Below the pieces are notes generated by a model, which worked only from the letters and a program-made list of their open reading frames with translations, ran no database searches and was not told where the DNA came from. From Marinobacter excellens HL-55 (lineage in GTDB: Bacteria > Pseudomonadota > Gammaproteobacteria > Pseudomonadales > Oleiphilaceae): a DNA stretch of 64,000 nt. Shown piece by piece: positions 55,676-64,000 of this stretch. Numbering within the stretch: the first letter of the stretch is position 1; each line of letters opens with the position of its first letter. The stretch covers positions 62,001 to 126,000 of the forward strand of contig LJZQ01000007.1 in NCBI GenBank assembly GCA_001314845.1, in the 5' to 3' direction. The position numbers and the translations under genes were made by a program.

Positions 55676-55829
55676 TGTTCCGTTTCCTTGTCCGTTGATC
55701 TATCCCTGCGCTCTCCTGAGCGATATGGAACATACCTCTTGCGGCATCAGCAAAGCAACTGCGCTGCGTGATCAACCACACAAACACTGATGTTAGCGGA
55801 ACAATGCCGCTCTTATTTGCCCTTAGGGA

Positions 55830-56453
55830 TCAACCCGACGCATCCTCCACCAGTGACAACTCCCTCTCAATATAGTGACCAATCATACTCGCCAGCCCGT
55901 CCGCCATTTCATCGAAACTGACCATCGGGTCCGGGTCAGACAAATGACGGATAACGGCGAATATGCCGCCATTAATTCCGATGTAGGTAATGGCAGGAAT
56001 GCGGCTAACCCGAAGGGTTTCCGGATGCTCCATCAGGTAGCGCATGATCACGTTGTTGAGCACCTTGTAGAGGGGGTCGAGGTGGAGCTCAAAGTCCACC
56101 GCCATGGCATGCCGCACACACTTCAGATAGCGCCCATCATCACGCTCCAGAAAACTCCGGAACTCGTTCAGTAATGTGCGAATGGCCTCGTCAATGGGCA
56201 TCTGCACCAGCGTTGGCGTTAAAGGCTGGATCATCGATGCTGTGTCAGAAATGAAACGCTGGCTCATAGCACTGAAGATGGCTTGCTTGTTTTCGAAGTA
56301 TTCATAAAGCGACCCCACCCCTACGCCAGCTATCTCAGCGATGTGTCGTGTCGTTGTGTCAGCCGGCCCGCGCTGACTCAGGGCAATAAACCCGGCTTCT
56401 ACGATCGCGTCCACCGTGGCGCGCGAACGATCCTGCTTTGGTTTTCTAGGCAT
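55830..56453 (-). CDS. TetR/AcrR-family regulator
   Basis: A 207-aa repressor with HTH DTTTRHIAEIAGVGVGSLYEYFENKQAIF (about 37-65) and a helical ligand domain. It is divergent from the SDR-diiron-monooxygenase genes across 166 bp that hold a palindrome 18 bases before its start, so it likely represses both sides until a hydrophobic substrate binds. Confidence 0.9.
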   Translation of the reverse strand: MPRKPKQDRSRATVDAIVEAGFIALSQRGPADTTTRHIAEIAGVGVGSLYEYFENKQAIFSAMSQRFISDTASMIQPLTPTLVQMPIDEAIRTLLNEFRSFLERDDGRYLKCVRHAMAVDFELHLDPLYKVLNNVIMRYLMEHPETLRVSRIPAITYIGINGGIFAVIRHLSDPDPMVSFDEMADGLASMIGHYIERELSLVEDASG

Positions 56454-56471
56454 AATTTTCCGAATTGAATC

Positions 56472-56485
56472 CGAACAAGCGTTCG
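56472..56485. promoter_or_regulatory. Candidate TetR operator
   Basis: Inverted repeat CGAAC-AAGC-GTTCG, 18 bases upstream of the TetR start and about 135 bases before the SDR gene. Spacing fits autoregulation. Confidence 0.55.
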
Positions 56486-56619
56486 CTCTAATCTGCAGTT
56501 AGCTGGGCGCAAACACAAGCAGGGCAAGGCTTTCAGGCCTATTCGGCACTGATTTTGTCCCTTTTAGGCGGCACAAGCCCTGGCAGCATCACACTCACGT
56601 CAAAACTGCGGAAATCTTC

Positions 56620-57450
56620 ATGTTCAAAAATTCTCTGACTAAAAATGCCCGTGCAGTCATAACTGGCGCTGGCAGTGGCATCGGCAAAGCGCTGGCACTG
56701 GAACTCGCCCGGCGCGGTGGCCTTGTGGTGTGCTCTGACATCAACCTGGACGCCGCGGAACAAACCGCCAGCGAAGTCCGCCGCCTCGGTGGCCAGGCAT
56801 GGGCGGTCGCCTGTGATGTCAGCAAGCTGGAACAAGTCCAGACGCTGGCTGATAAAGCCGACGAGTTGCTGCCGGAACCAGTCAACCTGGTCATCAACAA
56901 CGCCGGTGTTGGCGTAGGTGGCAAAACTATAGGCGAAACTTCCATCGAAGACTGGGAATGGACGGTCAACATCAACTTATGGGGCGTGGTCTATGGCTGC
57001 CATGTGTTTGCCCCCAGGCTCCGCCTGCAGGAGCAGGCCGGCATTATTAATGTGGCCTCAACCGCCAGCTTCTCCGCTGCGCCCCTTATGGGCCCCTATA
57101 ACGCCACTAAAGCGGCTGCGCTGGCGATATCAGAAACCCTGGCGGCAGAACTCTCCGGCACCGGCGTCAGCGTCACCGCACTGTGCCCTACCCTCGTGAA
57201 AACCAACATCTCCGCCAATGGCCGCATCCAGGGCGAATCCAATGACCTGTTTAACCGCCTGATGGACCGCATCGGCATGTCCGCAGACAAGGTCGCTCGC
57301 ATGGCCCTGGACGGCCTGGATCATAAGCAGTTGTACGTCATGCCGCAGGTTGATGCCCGCATGATCTGGCGAATCAAACGATTACTCCCGAATTCCTATG
57401 CCGCGATCACGGGGCTTATTAGTCGCCGGATGACGTCCAAGTTCGTCTGA
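56620..57450 (+). CDS. Short-chain dehydrogenase/reductase
   Basis: A 276-aa classical SDR with TGAGSGIG at residues 15-22, the NNAG motif, a Ser in VASTASFSAAP and the catalytic YNATK. Specific substrate unknown; such enzymes often oxidise an alcohol before a Baeyer-Villiger monooxygenase acts on the ketone. The C-terminal helix (LLPNSYAAITGLISRRM) is hydrophobic. It is followed by the diiron gene after 39 bp. Confidence 0.88.
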   Translation: MFKNSLTKNARAVITGAGSGIGKALALELARRGGLVVCSDINLDAAEQTASEVRRLGGQAWAVACDVSKLEQVQTLADKADELLPEPVNLVINNAGVGVGGKTIGETSIEDWEWTVNINLWGVVYGCHVFAPRLRLQEQAGIINVASTASFSAAPLMGPYNATKAAALAISETLAAELSGTGVSVTALCPTLVKTNISANGRIQGESNDLFNRLMDRIGMSADKVARMALDGLDHKQLYVMPQVDARMIWRIKRLLPNSYAAITGLISRRMTSKFV

Positions 57451-57489
57451 TAACAAGCCTTAACACTCCCCAAAAGCCAGGAGACTGAC

Positions 57490-58416
57490 ATGGCAAAGAT
57501 TGATCTCGATAAAATGCTGGAAAAGATCAAAGACACTCAGTGGAGCCTGTCGGATGTCGACTGGGATGCTCCAGGCGCTGAGCTGATCACCCCAGAACAG
57601 TGGCCAAAACTGAAAGCCTTCATGGCGGACCTGATGTGGATCGAGCACGTGGGTGCCAGGGCTTTTGCTGCCATGGCGAAAAAAGCGCCGGACGACACCC
57701 TGCGTCAGATCTACACCTATTTCCATGCCGAAGAACAGCGCCACGCCAACGCCGAAATGGCGTTAATGAAACGCTGGGGCATGCTGGAAGATGGCGAATT
57801 GCCGGAGCCGAACAACAACCTGAGGCTGGTGATTGAGTGGCTGGACAGGTTTGCCGATGATCAGCCCGTCTATGTGCTGGGCACCGTTGTACCCATGCTG
57901 GAAATCGCACTCGACGGCGCGCTGTGTAAATTCCTGCTGGATACGGTAGACGACCCCGTTTGCCATCAAGCCTTCGAACTGATCAACGGTGATGAGGCGC
58001 GGCATCTTGGTGTGGGCTTCAGCGTGATGGAAATGCAGGGCCACGGCAAAACCTACATCGAGCTGATCAGGATGACCGCGCAGCTGATGGACCCCAGGCT
58101 GATTCTTGGCATCGCGTCCTATTTCCCACTGCTCAACAAAATGCGGGACAACATCGTCGAGATGGGGTTGCCTGAAGAGAAGCTGTACGAAGCCATGCGC
58201 AAGTTCGAGAAGATCGGAGGGCGCACAGGGGACGGCCGAAGGAACCCCTGGTTCCAGATCATCAAGCACCACGGCAGGTTTGTCGTTGATCGGAAGAAGC
58301 GTTTCTACCATGCGCCCATTGATGCACTGGTGAAGGTGGCCGACGTCATACCAAGAAAGGCGTTCCCCGAAGTACCCAGCTGGGTTAAAGAAATCACCTA
58401 TCAGCCAACCGCCTGA
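57490..58416 (+). CDS. Ferritin-like diiron protein (oxygenase-like)
   Basis: A 308-aa four-helix-bundle protein with a full diiron ligand set: Glu52 (IEHVG), Glu82-x-x-His85 (EEQRH), Glu138 (MLEIALDG) and Glu169-x-x-His172 (DEARH). The spacing resembles acyl-ACP desaturase-like or ferritin-like oxygenases rather than storage ferritin. Between an SDR and a monooxygenase, it may hydroxylate or desaturate a lipid or steroid-like substrate. The substrate is not deducible. A GGAG stands before ATG 57490. Confidence 0.8.
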   Translation: MAKIDLDKMLEKIKDTQWSLSDVDWDAPGAELITPEQWPKLKAFMADLMWIEHVGARAFAAMAKKAPDDTLRQIYTYFHAEEQRHANAEMALMKRWGMLEDGELPEPNNNLRLVIEWLDRFADDQPVYVLGTVVPMLEIALDGALCKFLLDTVDDPVCHQAFELINGDEARHLGVGFSVMEMQGHGKTYIELIRMTAQLMDPRLILGIASYFPLLNKMRDNIVEMGLPEEKLYEAMRKFEKIGGRTGDGRRNPWFQIIKHHGRFVVDRKKRFYHAPIDALVKVADVIPRKAFPEVPSWVKEITYQPTA

Positions 58417-58499
58417 CCATCGTTTTACGAACCCTGCCAGGCAAGCCGACCTTGTGTCGGCTGACTGTTCCCGCACACCATCTGTTTTGAGATTACCTG

Positions 58500-60008
58500 A
58501 TGAAGAAAAACCAACCGCTTGCTCAACAGCAGTCGCCCGCCGACGCATTGATTATCGGTGCCGGCTTCGCAGGCCTGGGTACCGCTATTCGACTGCAACA
58601 ACAGGGCATTCGCAACATCACCATTCTGGAGCGATCCGACGATGTTGGAGGCACCTGGCGAGACAATCAGTATCCGGGAGCTGCCTGCGACATCCCCTCC
58701 AACCTCTATTCTTTCTCGTTCGCCCAGAACCCGAACTGGTCCCGAAGTTTCTCCGGAAGCCGGGAAATTCTGGAATACATCCATCACCTGGTGAATCACT
58801 TCAACCTTCGGCAATACATCCGGTTCAACCAGAATGTTAGTAACCTGGCCTGGGACCAGGACAAGGGCCTCTGGCAGGCAACGACCACGAATGGAGATGT
58901 ATTTTCAGGGCGCACTGCGGTGATGGCCCAGGGGCCACTTTCCAACCCCGGTTGGCCCGGCATCGCCGGCCTGGACGAGTTTAAGGGCAAGAAGATACAC
59001 AGCGCCGCCTGGGATCACGATTACGACCTGAAGGGCAAACGCATCGCGGTTATCGGCACGGGTGCCAGCGCTATACAGATCGTACCGGAGCTGGCCAAAT
59101 GCGCCGGCAAGCTGACGGTTTTCCAGCGCACGCCGCCTTGGATCATGCCACGGCCGGACTTCACCACACCAGACTGGAACAAGACTCTGTTCCGCAAAGC
59201 GCCCGTGAGTCAGACCGCCGTCCGCAAGGCACTCTATCTGGCCCACGAGTCCATGGCCCTGGCCGTTATCTGGAACTCGCCGCTGACCCGTTTTGCCGAA
59301 CGCCTCGGGCGGTGGCACTTGCGCAAACAGGTACCGGACCGCTGGCTACGCCGGCAACTGACCCCCGACTACCGCCTGGGCTGCAAGCGCATTCTGGTAT
59401 CCAACGACTACTACCCGGCCCTGCAGAAACCAAACACCAAGCTGATTACCTGGCCGATAGACCGGATCAGCGAAAACGGCATTCGCACCGTAGAGGGCAT
59501 CGAACACCAGTTCGACTGTATTGTGTTTGCCACCGGTTTTGAGGTGAGCAACGCCGGTACGCCGTTCCCGATTACCGGCATCGGCGGGCGCTCACTGAAC
59601 GAAGAATGGAAGCGAGGCGCCCAGGCGTACAAGAGCATCAACGTGTCGGGCTATCCCAATCTGTTTTTCACCTTCGGGCCAAATTCCGGACCGGGCCACA
59701 ACTCCGCACTGGTCTACATGGAATCCCAGATGGATTACATCGTCCGCAGCATTCGGACCATCCAGAGCCTTAAGCTTAAAGCCCTGGATGTCAGGCAGTC
59801 CTCACAGGACGACCATAACCGGGAAATTCAAAGCCGGCTTGCCAAAACCAACTGGAATTCAGGATGCCAGAGCTGGTATCTCACCGAGGATGGATTCAAC
59901 GCCACCATGTATCCCGGCTTCGCAACTCAATATGCGAAGCAGATGTCCAAACTGGAGCTGAAGGATTATCGCCTGCTGGCGGCAGAGGCTGAGAGCGAGA
60001 CGGTTTAA
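58500..60008 (+). CDS. Baeyer-Villiger-type flavin monooxygenase
   Basis: A 502-aa FAD/NADPH enzyme: first Rossmann GAGFAG (20-25), the FMO-style GGTWRDNQYPGAACD, the Baeyer-Villiger fingerprint FKGKKIHSAAWD at residues 161-172 and second Rossmann GTGASA near 186. It likely inserts oxygen next to a ketone. With the SDR and diiron protein it suggests a degradation route for a hydrophobic alcohol, ketone or sterol-like compound. Its stop overlaps the symporter stop by four bases convergently. Confidence 0.88.
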   Translation: MKKNQPLAQQQSPADALIIGAGFAGLGTAIRLQQQGIRNITILERSDDVGGTWRDNQYPGAACDIPSNLYSFSFAQNPNWSRSFSGSREILEYIHHLVNHFNLRQYIRFNQNVSNLAWDQDKGLWQATTTNGDVFSGRTAVMAQGPLSNPGWPGIAGLDEFKGKKIHSAAWDHDYDLKGKRIAVIGTGASAIQIVPELAKCAGKLTVFQRTPPWIMPRPDFTTPDWNKTLFRKAPVSQTAVRKALYLAHESMALAVIWNSPLTRFAERLGRWHLRKQVPDRWLRRQLTPDYRLGCKRILVSNDYYPALQKPNTKLITWPIDRISENGIRTVEGIEHQFDCIVFATGFEVSNAGTPFPITGIGGRSLNEEWKRGAQAYKSINVSGYPNLFFTFGPNSGPGHNSALVYMESQMDYIVRSIRTIQSLKLKALDVRQSSQDDHNREIQSRLAKTNWNSGCQSWYLTEDGFNATMYPGFATQYAKQMSKLELKDYRLLAAEAESETV

Positions 60009-61405
60009 GGCCGCTCGCCTGCCTCCTGAGCCCTCGTGCCCGGATACAACCAGGCAATCAGCAAGCTGATTAGGCTTGATGCCAGCAAGGCGCCAAGGAA
60101 CGGCGCCAGCGTTGGAATGCTGTCCGGAAAGCTCGCCGCCAGCGCACCGGCGGTGAAACTCCCCTGACTCACCCAGCCTGGAAGCACGGCACCGAGCAAT
60201 CCTGCTACGCCACCGGCCACCGCAGCCAGCGGTGACATACGGCGCCACAATCCCAGCAAGACCGGCACCACAATCGCCGCACACAGCAAGTCTGCGATCA
60301 GGAACAGCCGCAGTACTGAGAAGCCCTGAAGGGCCACCCACACCACCGGCACCATCAGTATCACCGTCGCCCAGCGGGCAGCGCGCACTGATAGGCCGCG
60401 CCTTCCCGAACTGGCCACCGCCATGGATGCAATGGCGTTCTGCAAAGTATCGACACTGGAGGCCACCAGCGTCACCGCCAGAACCAGCGCCGGCAAAGCA
60501 AGCCAGGCGGGCGCGGCGGAGAGCAACGCGAAGAATGGAATGGGAGGCTCGCCCAGCGGTAATGCATGCATGGCCGCCAGCATCCCCAGGCCACCAATGG
60601 CCATCACCACCATGAACGTGCTGACGCCGCCCAACACCGCGCCGTGCCCAAGGGCAAGGTCCGTTTCAGCAGCCCACACCCGCTGCCAATAGCCCTGATG
60701 AAACAGGTTGGCGGCGGTCACCGCAATCACCAGAGTGAGCGCCACAGACAGCGCACTGCCAACCGGCACCGAAGGCATGACCGCCTCCGTTGGCATGGAA
60801 GGCAGCCAGTACCAGGCCACGCCACCCACAAGCAGCAACAGGGCCAATAACAACCAGGCCTGCCAACGGTCCGTAGCCAGGCTCGCCCTCAAGCCACCGA
60901 CAGAGGTATAGATCAGTGTGACCAGCGCCACACCGAGAATCACCAATGCGGGCGGAACATCGGAAAGCAGCGCGGCAATGGCGCCGATAGCGGTGAGTTC
61001 GGCCGCCAGGAAACACGCCATGTAGGCGACTGAAACCAACGACACCCAGCGTCGTACCCCGTTGCCATAGCAAGCCTCGGCAAACTCGCCGATACTCCGG
61101 CCTGCCGGTAACCGCTTACGGATGGCAGGGCCATAGAACCCCAGCACCAGAAACGGCAACGCGGAGCCGACCGCATAACCCGCCAGCGCCACAGGGCCTA
61201 CAAACGCACCGATTTCCGGTGGTGCGAAGAGAATCCACGCGCCCATACCGGAGGCAAGAAACGACAAGCCGATAGCTTGCGCACTCTGGGAGTTTCGGGC
61301 GGTGACATAGTCGTCCAGCAGACCGTCTGCCCGTCGTGCGCGTAGGCCAAGAACAGCAAAACCGAGGAGCGCCGCGCTGAGCACGGCAACCGTTAGATAG
61401 AACAA
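60005..61405 (-). CDS. Sodium:solute symporter under TPP riboswitch (ThiV-like)
   Basis: A 466-aa SSS-family transporter with about 13 membrane helices. RNSQSAQAIGLSFLASGMGAWILFAPPEIGAFVG is the typical helix 1-2 region and GRSIGEFAEACYG the helix 3 motif. The TPP riboswitch directly upstream argues that the cargo is thiamine or a precursor, as proposed for ThiV. The start is taken as TTG 61405, nine bases after GGAGG; that ribosome site lies at the end of the aptamer. Confidence 0.85.
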   Translation of the reverse strand: MFYLTVAVLSAALLGFAVLGLRARRADGLLDDYVTARNSQSAQAIGLSFLASGMGAWILFAPPEIGAFVGPVALAGYAVGSALPFLVLGFYGPAIRKRLPAGRSIGEFAEACYGNGVRRWVSLVSVAYMACFLAAELTAIGAIAALLSDVPPALVILGVALVTLIYTSVGGLRASLATDRWQAWLLLALLLLVGGVAWYWLPSMPTEAVMPSVPVGSALSVALTLVIAVTAANLFHQGYWQRVWAAETDLALGHGAVLGGVSTFMVVMAIGGLGMLAAMHALPLGEPPIPFFALLSAAPAWLALPALVLAVTLVASSVDTLQNAIASMAVASSGRRGLSVRAARWATVILMVPVVWVALQGFSVLRLFLIADLLCAAIVVPVLLGLWRRMSPLAAVAGGVAGLLGAVLPGWVSQGSFTAGALAASFPDSIPTLAPFLGALLASSLISLLIAWLYPGTRAQEAGERP

Positions 61406-61501
61406 GTCGCACTTCCTCCGCCGGTATTAACCGGATCAGGTTCCAGGGTCGGCACTTGGCCCTCTCAGCCCCCGCATCGGCGGTGGGACTCCCCTGGCGA
61501 C
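61406..61501 (-). promoter_or_regulatory. TPP riboswitch (thi-box)
   Basis: On the minus strand the conserved cores are present in order: GGGGAGTCCCAC, GGGGGCTGAGAGGG, ACCCTGGAACCTGATC, and CCGGTTAATACCGGCGGAGG. GTCGC at the 5' side can pair with GCGAC at the 3' side to close P1. The Shine-Dalgarno GGAGGAAG is part of the 3' edge, so control is likely at translation initiation. It sits immediately before the symporter gene. Confidence 0.93.
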
Positions 61502-61519
61502 GAGTAAATGAAATGTTAA

Positions 61520-61547
61520 GCCAACTGTTGGATTATCAACAGTTGGC
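61520..61547. repeat. Perfect 11-bp palindrome before the riboswitch
   Basis: GCCAACTGTTG-GATTAT-CAACAGTTGGC. It lies 60 bases after the hiuH stop and 19 bases before the aptamer. There is only a weak T-rich stretch on the minus strand (CTTAACATTT), so it is either a poor terminator for hiuH or a protein-binding site. Confidence 0.7.
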
Positions 61548-61606
61548 AGGCACGAGTGTAGAACCGATACTACTCGCTTACAACGGTCACTGACTCAATC
61601 AAATGC

Positions 61607-62017
61607 TCAGTTACCGCGATAAGTTGAAAAACCATAGGGGCTGAGCAGCAGCGGAACATGGTAATGATCCAGCGCGGCATCCATGGTGAAGACCACAGGA
61701 ATTTCCGGGAAGAAGGTGCTGGTATTGTGCTCTGCAAACCAATCGCCCGTTGCGAACACCACCCGATAGGTTCCCTCAACCAGACTTTCTCCGTCCGGAT
61801 ACAACTCACCAATACGGCCCTGTTCGTTGGTTACGGCCTGGTTCAACTCAACCCATTGACCGCTCTCTTTGCGCTCCAGGGTGACCGTCACATCCGGTGA
61901 TGGCAGGCCGTTCTCGATATTCAGAACGTGCACGCTCAACGGGTTACCCGCTGCAAACGCCATACTGGAAGTACCGGCAATCAACATACCCGCAACAACA
62001 GATTTCATGGAAAACAT
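61607..62017 (-). CDS. hiuH: Periplasmic 5-hydroxyisourate hydrolase (transthyretin-like)
   Basis: A 136-aa transthyretin-family enzyme hydrolysing 5-hydroxyisourate. Signal peptide 1-23 (ending AFAAG). Catalytic regions: SVHVLN with His, TNEQGRIGE with Arg, and the C-terminal HYHVPLLLSPYGFSTYRGN; the usual tail is YRGS, here Asn replaces Ser. ATG 62017 has AGGAG eight bases upstream. It is divergent from an OmpR-type regulator, the same layout as E. coli hiuH with hprRS. Confidence 0.92.
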   Translation of the reverse strand: MFSMKSVVAGMLIAGTSSMAFAAGNPLSVHVLNIENGLPSPDVTVTLERKESGQWVELNQAVTNEQGRIGELYPDGESLVEGTYRVVFATGDWFAEHNTSTFFPEIPVVFTMDAALDHYHVPLLLSPYGFSTYRGN

Positions 62018-62090
62018 ACTGTTTACTCCTCGACTGCATTCAGTTTTTCAGGATTTGGATAACTTCTACAGCCCAGAATGGACGACCAAC

Positions 62091-62109
62091 GGGAACAGAA
62101 TGGGAACAG
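62091..62109 (+). promoter_or_regulatory. Direct-repeat candidate response-regulator site
   Basis: Two GGGAACAG boxes at 62091-62098 and 62102-62109, with an 11-base period, one helical turn apart. OmpR-family dimers usually bind such direct repeats. The site is between hiuH and the regulator, able to serve both. Confidence 0.55.
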
Positions 62110-62202
62110 CTTTATTAACTTTTATTCACTGAAATACAGCTTCGATTTCTCCAATCTTTCGTACCCTGGCGAGCAAGCCCGCGTCTGATTTCCGGAGGCC
62201 CG

Positions 62203-62883
62203 ATGCGTATTCTTTTGGTAGAAGATGAAGTGAAAGCAGCCGAGTATCTGCGCAAGGGCCTCACCGAATCGGACTATCTCGTGGAAGTCGCCAATACCAA
62301 GCTTGATGCAAGGCATCTGATTGAAGAAGAAAGTTTCGACCTGGTGGTTCTGGATATCATGCTCCCGCAGCTAAACGGCTGGCAGCTACTGGAAATTCTG
62401 AAGCAACGCTCCTCTGCTCCAGTGCTGTTTCTGACCGCCCGAGACTCGGTGGAAGACCGGGTTCGCGGCCTTGAATCGGGAGGAGACGACTACCTGGTCA
62501 AACCCTTTTCCTATGCAGAGTTTCTGGCCCGGGTTCGTTCGCTGTTGAGGCGAGGAGGGACGACTCGTGAGCTGGACCATTTAACGGTGGCCGATCTGGA
62601 GCTGGACGTTATAAGCCGCAAGGTGACACGAGATGGTAAAGAAATCACTTTGACGCCCCGTGAGTTTTCTCTGCTACACCTTCTGCTCACCCACCAGGAA
62701 CAAGTTCTGGCAAGAACCGATATAGCCACTCAGCTTTGGGATATGAACTTTGATAGCGATACCAAAGTTGTCGATGTTGCCGTCCGGCGGCTAAAAGCAA
62801 AAGTTGATGATGGCTACTCCATGCGCCTTATCCACAACGTCAGGGGTGTCGGTTACGTGCTCAGGGCGAAACCTCATTCATGA
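62203..62883 (+). CDS. OmpR-family response regulator (CusR/HprR-like)
   Basis: A 226-aa regulator: receiver domain with acidic pocket Glu7-Asp8, phosphoacceptor Asp51 (VVLDIMLP), Thr/Lys switch in FLTARDS and LVKPFS; C-terminal winged helix with LTPREFSLLHLLLTHQEQVLART and NVRGVGYVLR. Divergence from hiuH suggests the HprR role (oxidative or copper stress) known in E. coli, by analogy. It overlaps the kinase start by four bases. Confidence 0.92.
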   Translation: MRILLVEDEVKAAEYLRKGLTESDYLVEVANTKLDARHLIEEESFDLVVLDIMLPQLNGWQLLEILKQRSSAPVLFLTARDSVEDRVRGLESGGDDYLVKPFSYAEFLARVRSLLRRGGTTRELDHLTVADLELDVISRKVTRDGKEITLTPREFSLLHLLLTHQEQVLARTDIATQLWDMNFDSDTKVVDVAVRRLKAKVDDGYSMRLIHNVRGVGYVLRAKPHS

Positions 62884-63823
62884 GCAATCTGCCGCTCAGC
62901 CAAAGGTTGGCTCTCGTATTTGCAATCATCAGCCTGCTCACGCTGGGCTCGATTGGCTTCTTCCTGTACTCATCACTGGCGAAAGAGCTTGCCTGGCGGG
63001 ACGATCAAACGCTGCTCGGACGACTGGATCGCATGGAGGCGCTGCTCAACAGCGCAGATTCAGTGTCCGACCTTCAGGGCCAGCCTCAACTCTATGCCAA
63101 TATGCTGGGCAACACAGACAATGTTCTGTGGGTTATCGACCAGCAGGGCAACACCCTGATTGAAATTAACCCACCAAAACTACCTGTACCCGCCCCCTCC
63201 CAGACAAACTCAGTCAGTTATTTCACAGGAGACACGCCGCTCCGCTACCGGGCGGCAACAGTAACCACACGCATAACCGACCAGGAACTGACGTTGATAG
63301 CGGGCACCACGCTGATCGAACGAGATACCATGCGCGTACTGAACAAACGGAGATGGCTCCCGAACCACAAGCGTTCCCAGTCAGCCCCTTGGTCGACCAA
63401 CTGATCGATTATTTCTCAGACATCGCAGCGGATGCCGGGATGACGATGACGAATAACACACAGGGTTCCGTCGTCGCATCAAAAGAACTGGTGCAACGGG
63501 CACTGGCAAATCTATTGGATAATGCGCTGCGATACGGCGATCACGGTGGCAAGATAGAGATCGCAAGCAACAGAGAGCAAGGCAGCACCCGCCTGATCGT
63601 CTTCAATACCGGCGATCCCGTAGCGGATGACGACCTGCCACGGCTGTTTGATCGTTTCTACCGCTGTGATCCAGCAAGACAGACGATGACAGAAACCGGA
63701 GGCCTTGGCTTGGCAATCGTTGATTCCATCATGAGGCACCACGGGGGTGAAGCCACTGTTCGCAACGCGCCCCATGGTGTGGAAGTTCAACTGATCTTTC
63801 CGGGCATAGCTGACATGAATTAG
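62880..63823 (+). pseudogene. Heavy-metal-type sensor histidine kinase with internal deletion
   Basis: The 5' part (62880 to about 63350) encodes the N-terminal membrane helix (LALVFAIISLLTLGSIGFFLYSSL) and periplasmic domain up to AGTTLIERDTMRVLN. The 3' part, in another frame from about 63353, encodes LVDQLIDYFSDIAADAGM, then the ATPase N-box NLLDNALRYGDHGG and GGLGLAIVDSIMRHHGG. The second membrane helix, HAMP and phosphoacceptor His domain are missing, roughly 450 bp, with a frame change at the junction. The kinase should be dead, leaving the response regulator orphaned. Confidence 0.85.
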
Positions 63824-63842
63824 TCAGCGATCACCAAAAGGC

Positions 63843-64000
63843 TCAAGCTGGCCCAATGATGGTCGCCAGAAAGTGATCAAGAGCCTGAACTTCCTCCAGA
63901 CAAAGACTGTGCTCCATTCCATAGCTGTGATATTCCGGCTCAAAACCCAACGATTGTAACTTCTGATGCGCTGCCTGCCCCAGGTGCTCGGCGACAATCG
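63843..64000 (-). CDS. Carboxylesterase/phospholipase family, C-terminal fragment
   Basis: An open minus-strand frame enters from beyond the right edge and ends at TGA 63843. The visible end reads GQAAHQKLQSLGFEPEYHSY then GMEHSLCLEEVQALDHFLA. GMEHSLCLEEV carries the catalytic His of the alpha/beta-hydrolase carboxylesterase family. The rest of the gene is outside the window. Between it and the kinase stop (63823) there are only 19 bases. Confidence 0.8.
   Translation of the reverse strand, partial: IVAEHLGQAAHQKLQSLGFEPEYHSYGMEHSLCLEEVQALDHFLATIIGPA

Overview
The window looks like a chromosomal segment of a marine, polarly flagellated gammaproteobacterium, most likely Marinobacter or a close relative. 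That placement is my inference from gene content (fabA-fabB, an IscR-controlled suf operon, flgP/flgT, a Na+-coupled symporter, a bacterial voltage-gated channel) and from moderately GC-rich codon use; no search was run. Most of the window is ordinary housekeeping DNA, with one clear mobile element and a few accessory loci.

Layout, left to right. 1-6345: a truncated permease, a one-domain voltage-gated cation channel with an unusually acidic selectivity filter, a SirB2-like membrane protein, fabA-fabB for unsaturated fatty acids, an AraC DNA-binding domain standing alone, and the tRNA-hydroxylation U32 protein TrhP. 6346-13055: a structured repeat, an IscR-type operator overlapping a strong promoter, then sufB-C-D-S-A-T-E. 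13058-16421: flgT and flgP on the minus strand, a (CCTG)10 tract, and a TraF-family outer-membrane-like protein. 16531-20178: cca with a degenerate HD region, pteridine reductase, thiolase, trmL. 20136-27153: a heme-uptake operon hmuR-hmuY-hmuS-hmuT-hmuU-hmuV on the minus strand under a promoter with a Fur-like site. 27231-33484: secB, a Cys-less rhodanese, then gpmI-envC-ctpA-yibQ. 33481-36472: hisB-hisH-(structured repeat)-hisA-hisF on the minus strand. 36579-41036: an SRPBCC protein, asmA-like, mutY, yggX and tRNA-Phe(GAA).

40989-53282 is a complete filamentous prophage (inovirus) inserted in the 3' end of tRNA-Phe and bounded by a 49-bp direct repeat. Its structural block follows the Pf1 order as I recall it: ssDNA-binding protein, small membrane protein, major coat, terminator, tiny membrane peptide, pIII-like adsorption protein with about 38 Ser-Asp-Gly units, DUF2523/pVI, Zot/pI, replication initiator, integrase. 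The far end carries cargo: a divergent repressor, a two-gene AT-rich cassette of unknown function (368-aa soluble protein plus 194-aa four-helix membrane protein), an SRAP-family DNA-protein crosslink protein and another four-helix membrane protein. The AT-rich pair is my best candidate for an undescribed system, possibly superinfection exclusion or anti-phage defence.

53372-64000: a probable polymorphic toxin with a downstream candidate immunity gene; a TetR-controlled set of short-chain dehydrogenase, ferritin-like diiron protein and Baeyer-Villiger-type flavin monooxygenase; a sodium:solute symporter under a TPP riboswitch; periplasmic hydroxyisourate hydrolase divergent from an OmpR-family response regulator whose partner histidine kinase is broken by an internal deletion; and the 3' end of a carboxylesterase. 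Small genes of 23, 52 and 58 codons and the two open-ended genes at the window edges were found by reading the sequence directly.
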